From: Elmis aenea
Lineage: Eukaryota; Arthropoda; Insecta; Coleoptera; Elmidae
Direction: 5' to 3'
Length of the DNA stretch: 64,000 nt
Assembly: GCA_947652605.1 (NCBI GenBank)
Contig: OX393578.1
Location: forward strand, 54,691,415 to 54,755,414
In this document: positions 58,093 to 64,000 of the stretch, piece by piece
Numbering within the stretch: the first letter of the stretch is position 1
Layout: every line of letters starts with the position of its first letter
Translations under genes and position numbers: made by a program
The notes under the pieces: model-generated
The model's database searches: none
What the model was told of the DNA's origin: nothing
Seen by the model: only the letters and a program-made list of their open reading frames with translations

Positions 58093-58737
58093 TACAGGGT
58101 GGTCCAAATTCTGTGGGATAACATGGGCATCTCGCTTAATAGACAAGATAGAGAAACGGTTAATGTACCAAAAATGTGCAGTTTTTTGGGACAAACTCAG
58201 AATTGTTGTCAAATATATTCTATCTTTTTCGATTTTCCTTTGTTTTCACAACCTGCTTTTTGTTTCTCATCTTTAAAAAATTTTAAAAACCTTTGTAACT
58301 TGCGTATTATTGAAAATAAATACATCAACCCTAATATATTTGGAAAGGGAAAAAATAAGGAATTTAAATAGGTCATAGCCAACTATAGCTTCCATTTAAA
58401 AAAAGGTGAGTTTGTGTCATACCTTTTTAACGGCGAGCGTAAGTTTTTTTTTTTTTTGGACCTACCTACTATCAAAATCTACATAAAAATATCTACAAAT
58501 AATCTTTATAAACTTTTTAGATATTTAAAACAATAAGGGAGATATGAAACATTATAAATATAACAAAAAAACAGTTTGTCATTAATAATTGAAAAACCGG
58601 AAATGATAGAATATTTTTGAAAACTGTTCTGACTTTGTTTTAAAAAAACTGCACATTTTTAGTAATTTAACCGTTTCTCTATCTTGACTATTAAGCGAGA
58701 TACCCATTGTAGTCCCATCGAATTTGGACCACCTGTA
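58093..58737. mobile_element. CAGGGTGG foldback element, family A, shortened
   Basis: The left end TACAGGGTGGTCCAAATTC mirrors the right end GAATTTGGACCACCTGTA, which lacks one or two C. Sequence matches the family A copy at 860-2088, but much of the left arm and centre is deleted. It is flanked by the direct repeat TACTGTA on both sides, longer than the TA seen elsewhere. Confidence 0.85.
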
Positions 58738-59003
58738 CTGTATGATGCAGAATTTTACTGTGATTTTTTTACCTGAGATGGGATTTTTTCTTTTAAATGT
58801 GAATGTGATTTTTTTTCTGGTACCTGAGAATATTTTTTTGTTTCCGCATTTGATTTTTGTGTTTATATTTTTGTTGGTTCTAAAAATAAAAAACGTTGTG
58901 ATTTTTCTGCATTGTTCATTTTAGTGAACCATCTTAATAGGGGGCCTCCAGATCAGGTTGCGCCTGGGGCCGCACAAAATCAAGATCCGCCACTGGTTCT
59001 GGT

Positions 59004-60140
59004 GGAATTTTATGGTAAAAAAAACATTTTATTATGTAGAAATAACTATCAGAAAAATGGACTTTGAAATTTCCTATTTTAGAATAAGTAAGGAAATAAT
59101 AATTAGTGCCTTCACCTTTTCTCTAATAAAGGATATTTCATCTGTTTTTGCAAAAAATATTAAATTACCTCCGCTTATACGTCTCAAAGACAAAAACAAA
59201 TTATTTCTTTTAATTAAAAATGCGGTAACATATTTTTTATAATTTTTTAAAATTAAATATTATTCTTAAACAAAATAAAATGTTTCATTGTACCCCTTTA
59301 GAAAAATATTTCAACCAACACTAGACATGGGGCACTTGGAGACATTTGGTTTTTGTTGCAAAATAGCCGCTTACTTCTTAAATTTGGTTTTCTAACAAGA
59401 ATTAATTCAACTGCTTATTACGTACATTAAGTGCCATCTTTTATATGCGCTTTTTTTGTTTTAATAAATACTAAAAGAGTTTTGTCCAAAAACAAACTTT
59501 GTGTTTCAACGTGCCCCGCCTTACAATAGATTAAAAGTAAAGTATTTTGCGATAAAAATTATTAAGGCAACTTTAGGCGGCAGGACTTGCTTATTATTTA
59601 TTAAAAATTTTAATTAAATCACGTTCACAACCACGCATTATCGCCACCTTAAATTAAAAGCCGAGCCATAATGACTATTAACAAATTAGACTCGTTCCAT
59701 TGCGAAGCGTGTTCAGGAGTCGTTGAAATGTACGCCACTTCCGGATTATGAATAATACGTAGGGACGTATGTTTTTAAATTGAATCGTAAATAATTGCTC
59801 AAAAGTTGTTCAAATTTCCGTCGCGACCATCGTGGTTGAAATATTCACCGCTCCGTGCGCGCACCTCCGACAATAATGTTTACGCTTTACGATATTTAAA
59901 TTGTTTAGTAACAGTAAAAATGGCCCAGGACTACGTTCTAAGGAGGTGAGCTTCGATTTCGCATGTTATTCATTCAAAATGTATGCATACGTTGTCCGTC
60001 GCTTTGTTGAAAATTTTATAACACACTTAACCTCTCTGAATTATTTAATTGGACTGTTTATTATGAAGGTAGTGTAAGGTGTAAGTCAATTTTTTTGGAA
60101 AAGATTAGTAAGACAAGTTACGTTTGCATATTGGTCAAGT
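59004..60140. other. Non-coding sequence, possibly with a gene 5' end near 59920
   Basis: Mostly featureless. Around 59810-59945 the base composition rises in GC, and a short ATG-initiated segment ends in a good splice donor (see findings). Confidence 0.3.
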
Positions 60141-60146
60141 AATTGT

Positions 60147-60600
60147 CTAGTGATTATTACCCCAAAAGCAACTGCAATGGTTGTATCTGTTTGTATGCTC
60201 TCTATCTAAATTTCTTGGATATAACCAACACCTACCACGTTTCAATTTTTGCGACTCTTGTAACTGACTCTCTGAAGTTGATGGTTCTTGTACCTCTGTT
60301 TCAGTAACCGCTAGCCTTTTTCCTAGTTGCATAAGGAACTGTCATCAATTGTAGCCTTTTTTTGCTTGCCATTTTTTATCTAGGTGACTCCATATAATGT
60401 AGGCGTTGAGGGCACCAATATCTATAAATTAAATAAAAACATCAGGCCATCTTCGTGTTTGTCTCTTCACAGCATATGTTCGAACAAGCTTGTCCAGGGT
60501 ATCTGCACCTAATTTGGTTTTGTTATAGACTATTATTATTTGTATTTTTTTTGTTACCTTTAGAAATCTCACCAGTTTCGTTAGTAGTAGATAGTAGTGT
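60147..60600 (-). pseudogene. piggyBac-like transposase C-terminal fragment
   Basis: Minus-strand frames carry TNETGEISKGNKK, then after a shift YNKTKLGADTLDKLVRTYAV with KRQTRRWPDVFI, then IDIGALNAYIIW, and finally LKRGRCWLYPRNLDREHTNR. These match the piggyBac C-terminus: the NKTKGGVDTLDK block, the TRRWP block and the terminal Cys-rich zinc-finger-like domain, where some Cys are replaced. Stops and shifts show it is dead. The satellite array starts within 100 bp of it. Confidence 0.82.
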
Positions 60601-60687
60601 AGTAGTTTTTCCGGTTTTTGAGAATAAGACACTAATATAGAATCGTCTTAATGGCCAAGTTAAGAATGTACGTCTCTTCTTCAAGAA

Positions 60688-63600
60688 TTTTAACCTCCTT
60701 TCAAGACACATGTTCCTGAATAATTTTTCAACCGCTTAAGATATTGACTTGAAATTTTCAGGATATGTTTACAATGCTTATCTACAACGAAAAAATAATT
60801 TAGGATACGATCCAATATTTTGTTTGTAAGAAACTTCAACAATTAACTCAACAAAGCACAATTTCCTTACTGTTGACCTACTTTCAACACAGATTCCTGA
60901 ATAATTTTTCAACCGCTTAAGATATTAACTTGAAATTTTCAGGATATGTTTACAATGCTTATCTACAACGAAAAAATAATTTAGGATACGATCCAATATT
61001 TTGTTTGTAAGAAACTTCAACAATTAACTCAACAAAGCAAAATTTCCTTCCTATTAACTTCCTTTCAAGACATATATTCCTGAATAATTTTTCAACCGCT
61101 TAAGATATTGACTTTAAATTTTTAGGATGTGTTTATAATGCTTATCTACAACGAAAAAATAATTAAGGATACGATCCAATATTTTGTTTGTAAGAAACTT
61201 CAACAATTAACTCAACAAAGCACAATTTCCTTACTGTTGACCTACTTTCAACACATATTCCTGAATAATTTTTCAACCGCTTAAGATATTGACTTGAAAC
61301 TTTCAGGATATGTTTATAATGCTTATCTACAACGAAAAAATAATTTAGGATACGATCCAATATTTTGTTTGTATGAAACTTTAACAATTAACTCAACAAA
61401 GCAAAATTTCCTTCCTATTAACTTCCTTTCAAGACACATATTCCTGAATAATTTTTCAACCGCTTAAGATATTGACTTTAAATTTTTAGGATATGTTTAT
61501 AATGCTTATCTACAACGAAAAAATAATTTAGGATACGATCCAATATTTTGTTTGTAAGAAACTTCAACAAGTAACTCAACAAAGCAAAATTTCCTTACTA
61601 TTAACCTCCTTTCAAGACACTTATATCTGAATAATTTTTCAACCGCTTAAGACATTGACTTGTAATTTTCAGGATATGTTTATAATGCTTATCTACAACG
61701 AAAAAATAATTTAGGATACGATCCAATATTTTGTTTGTAAGAACCTTCAACAATTAACTCAACAAAGCAAGATTTCCTTACTGTTGACCTCCTTTCAACA
61801 CATATTCCTGAATAATTTTTTAACCGCTTAAGATATTGACTTGAAATTTTTAGGATATGTTTATAATGCTTATCTACAACGAAAAAATAATTTAGGATAC
61901 GATCCAATATTTTGTTTGTAAGAAACTTCAACAATTAACTCAACAAAGCAAAATTTCCTTACTACTAACCTCCTTTCAACACATATTCCTGAATAATTTT
62001 TCAACCGCTTAAGATATTGACTTGAAATTTTTAGGATATGTTTATAATGCTTATCTACAACAAAAAAATAATTTAGGATACGATCCAATATTTTGTTTGT
62101 AAGAACCTTCAACAATTAACTCAACAAAGCAAAATTTCCTTACTGTTGACCTCCTTTCAACACATATTCCTGAATAATTTTTCAACCGCTTAAGATATTG
62201 GTTTGAAACTTTCAGGATATGTTTATAATGCTTATCTACAACGAAAAAATAACTTAGGATACAATCCAATATTTTGTTTGTATGAAACTTCAACAATTAA
62301 CTCAACTAAGCAAAATTTCCTTACTGTTGACCTCCTTTCAACACATATTCCTGAATAATTTTTCAACCGCTTAAGATATTGACTTGTAATTTTTAGGATA
62401 TGTTTATAATGCTTATCTACAACGAAAAAATAATTTAGGATACGATCCAATATTTTGTTTGTAAGAAACTTCAACAAGTAACTCAACAAAGCAAAATTTC
62501 CTTACTATTAACCTCCTTTCAAGACACTTATATCTGAATAATTTTTCAACCGCTTAAGACATTGACTTGTAATTTTCAGGATATGTTTATAATGCTTATC
62601 TACAACGAAAAAATAATTTAGGATACGATCCAATATTTTGTTTGTAAGAACCTTCAACAATTAACTCAACAAAGCAAGATTTCCTTACTGTTGACCTCCT
62701 TTCAACACATATTCCTGAATAATTTTTTAACCGCTTAAGATATTGACTTGAAATTTTTAGGATATGTTTATAATGCTTATCTACAACGAAAAAATAATTT
62801 AGGATACGATCCAATATTTTGTTTGTAAGAAACTTCGACAAGTAACTCAACTAAGCAAAATTTCCTTACTATTAACCTCCTTTCAAGACACATATTCCTG
62901 AATAATTTTTCAACCGCTTAAGATATTGACTTTAAATTTTTAGGATATGTTAATAATGCTTATCTACAACGAAAAAATAATTTAGGATACGATCCAATAT
63001 TTTGTTTGTAAGAAACTTCAACAATTAACTCAACAAAGCAAAATTTCCTTACTATTAGCCTCCTTTCAAGACACATATTCCTGAATAGTTTTTTAACCGC
63101 TTAAGATATTGACTTTAAATTTTTAGGATATGTTTATAATGTTTATCTACAACGAAAAAATAATTTAGGATACGATCCAATATTTTGTTTGTAAGAAACT
63201 TCAACAATTAACTTAACAAAGCAAAGTTTTCTTACTGTTGACCTCCTTTCAACACATATTCCTGAATAATTTTTCAACCGCATAAGATATTGACTTGTAA
63301 TTTTCAGGATATGTTTATAATGCTTATCTACAACGAAAAAATAATTTAGGATACGATCCAATATTTTGTTTGTAAGAAACTTCAACAAGTAACTCAACAA
63401 AGCAAAATTTCCTTACTATTAACCTCCTTTCAAGACACATATTCCTGAATAATTTTTCAACCGCTTAAGATGTCTTGAAATTTTAAGGATATGTTTATAA
63501 TGCTTATCTTCAACGAAAAAATACGATCCAATATTTTGTTTGTAAGAAACTTTAACAATTAACTCAACAAAGCAAAATATCCTTACTAATAACCTCCTTT

Positions 63601-64000
63601 CAAGACACATGATCCTGAATAATTTTTCAACCGCTTAAGATATTGACTTGTAATTTTAAGGATATGTTTATAATGCCTATCTACAACGAAAAAATAATTT
63701 AGGATACGATCCAATATTTTGTTTGTAAGAAACTTCAACAAGTAACTCAACAAAGCAAAATTTCCTTACTATTAACCTCCTTTCAAGACACATATTCCTG
63801 AATAATTTTTCAACCGCTTAAGATATTGACTTTAAATTTTTAGGATATGTTAATAATGCTTATCTACAACGAAAAAATAATTTAGGATACGATCCAATAT
63901 TTTGTTTGTAAGAAACTTCAACAATTAACTCAACAAAGCAAAATTTCCTTACTATTAGCCTCCTTTCAAGACACATATTCCTGAATAGTTTTTTAACCGC
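60688..64000. repeat. Satellite DNA array, ~181-bp monomer with higher-order period
   Basis: Eighteen occurrences of the GGATACGATCCAATATTTTG block (two of them variant), about 181 bp apart, run from 60803 to 63885 and on to the window edge. Monomers are 95% or so alike by eye and AT-rich, with a conserved CTCAACAAAGCA segment. Variant monomers recur five units apart (see findings). The repeated 75-85-codon minus-strand frames are by-products of the repeat: 181 is not a multiple of 3, so they cannot form a continuous protein. Confidence 0.95.

Larger units (their letters stand above)
56543..58995. mobile_element. hAT element with CAGTGGC ends and 8-bp TSD, containing nested elements
   Basis: Ends CAGTGGCAGATTACCGCAC and GATCCGCCACTG are inverted, with GCGCC/GGCCTC-rich subterminal sequence. 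The exact repeat GTTCTGGT flanks it at 56535-56542 and 58996-59003. Its 2.45 kb contains another hAT (56822-58041) and a foldback (58093-58737). Native sequence left is only about 580 bp, so it is itself a MITE-size copy. Confidence 0.9.

Noticed and set aside
61163..63610. Family of 63-85-codon minus-strand frames repeated along the satellite
   Set aside because: They are the same satellite DNA read again in each monomer. The 181-bp period shifts the frame each time, and the beginning and end of each frame translate the same bases in different frames. There is no protein signature.
60688..64000. CRISPR-like array of regularly spaced repeats
   Set aside because: The repeats are contiguous 181-bp monomers with no unique spacers, in a eukaryotic sequence.
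1..64000. tRNA, rRNA or viral integrations
   Set aside because: No tRNA-like B-box with acceptor stem, no rRNA segment, and no retroviral gag-pol-env layout or LTR pair was recognised.
1..64000. A prokaryotic-style gene system (defence island, operon, biosynthetic cluster)
   Set aside because: Coding density, splice sites and the transposon types are those of an animal genome.

Overview
This is an AT-rich animal nuclear window with no operons, no Shine-Dalgarno signals and almost no intact long reading frames. An arthropod, most likely an insect, fits best. The reasons are a run of the insect telomere unit TTAGG, a sidestep-like immunoglobulin exon with clean splice sites, and a dense load of Tc1/mariner, pogo, hAT, piggyBac, THAP-type, Jockey/CR1-like and Penelope elements. 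The species cannot be named from the sequence.

The only well-supported host coding segment is one internal exon at 45485-45617 (+), encoding the start of an Ig domain. Most of the surrounding sequence is probably intron or intergenic DNA filled by transposons. Nearly every other coding trace is transposon-derived and broken. The exception is a 505-codon open frame of a Penelope-like element at 20426-21943 (-), with reverse transcriptase and GIY-YIG domains.

Layout. 0.9-2.1 kb: large palindrome with CAGGGTGG ends. 3.1-5.9 kb: one Jockey-like LINE split by a hAT, a piggyBac-like MITE and a second palindrome. 6.6-9.0 kb: LINE debris, one copy split by a pogo-like element. 10.3-11.4 kb: mariner relic split by a hAT. 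12.6-13.7 and 15.1-17.0 kb: palindromes. 18.3-19.4 kb: CR1/Jockey-like LINE. 19.9-25.5 kb: a giant degenerate palindrome holding the Penelope element, a mirrored 14-bp minisatellite, a short MITE, a TTAGG tract and a THAP element that itself contains a small hammerhead-like insertion. 26.6-29.6 kb: LINE debris. 29.6-31.7 kb: piggyBac relic split by a hAT. 32.8-34.3 kb: palindrome. 35.4-41.5 kb: LINE fragments, a second small hammerhead-like insertion, and a palindrome around a DDE transposase relic. 41.6-44.5 kb: a hAT sitting in the very end of a palindrome. 45-50 kb: sidestep-like exon and quiet sequence. 50-54.3 kb: Tc1-like relic and nested TIR elements. 55.7-59.0 kb: piggyBac-like MITE and nested hATs. 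60.1-60.6 kb: piggyBac relic. 60.7-64.0 kb: ~181-bp satellite array with a five-monomer higher-order period, running off the window.

The CAGGGTG-ended palindromes are the dominant theme. They appear to target TA, two carry the C-terminal part of an IS630/Tc1/mariner-type transposase at their centre, and several are concentric, with internal termini mirrored in both arms. The other standout is a pair of small insertions with 14-bp target duplications around a hammerhead-ribozyme-like core. All family calls rest on motif recognition by eye, with no database search.
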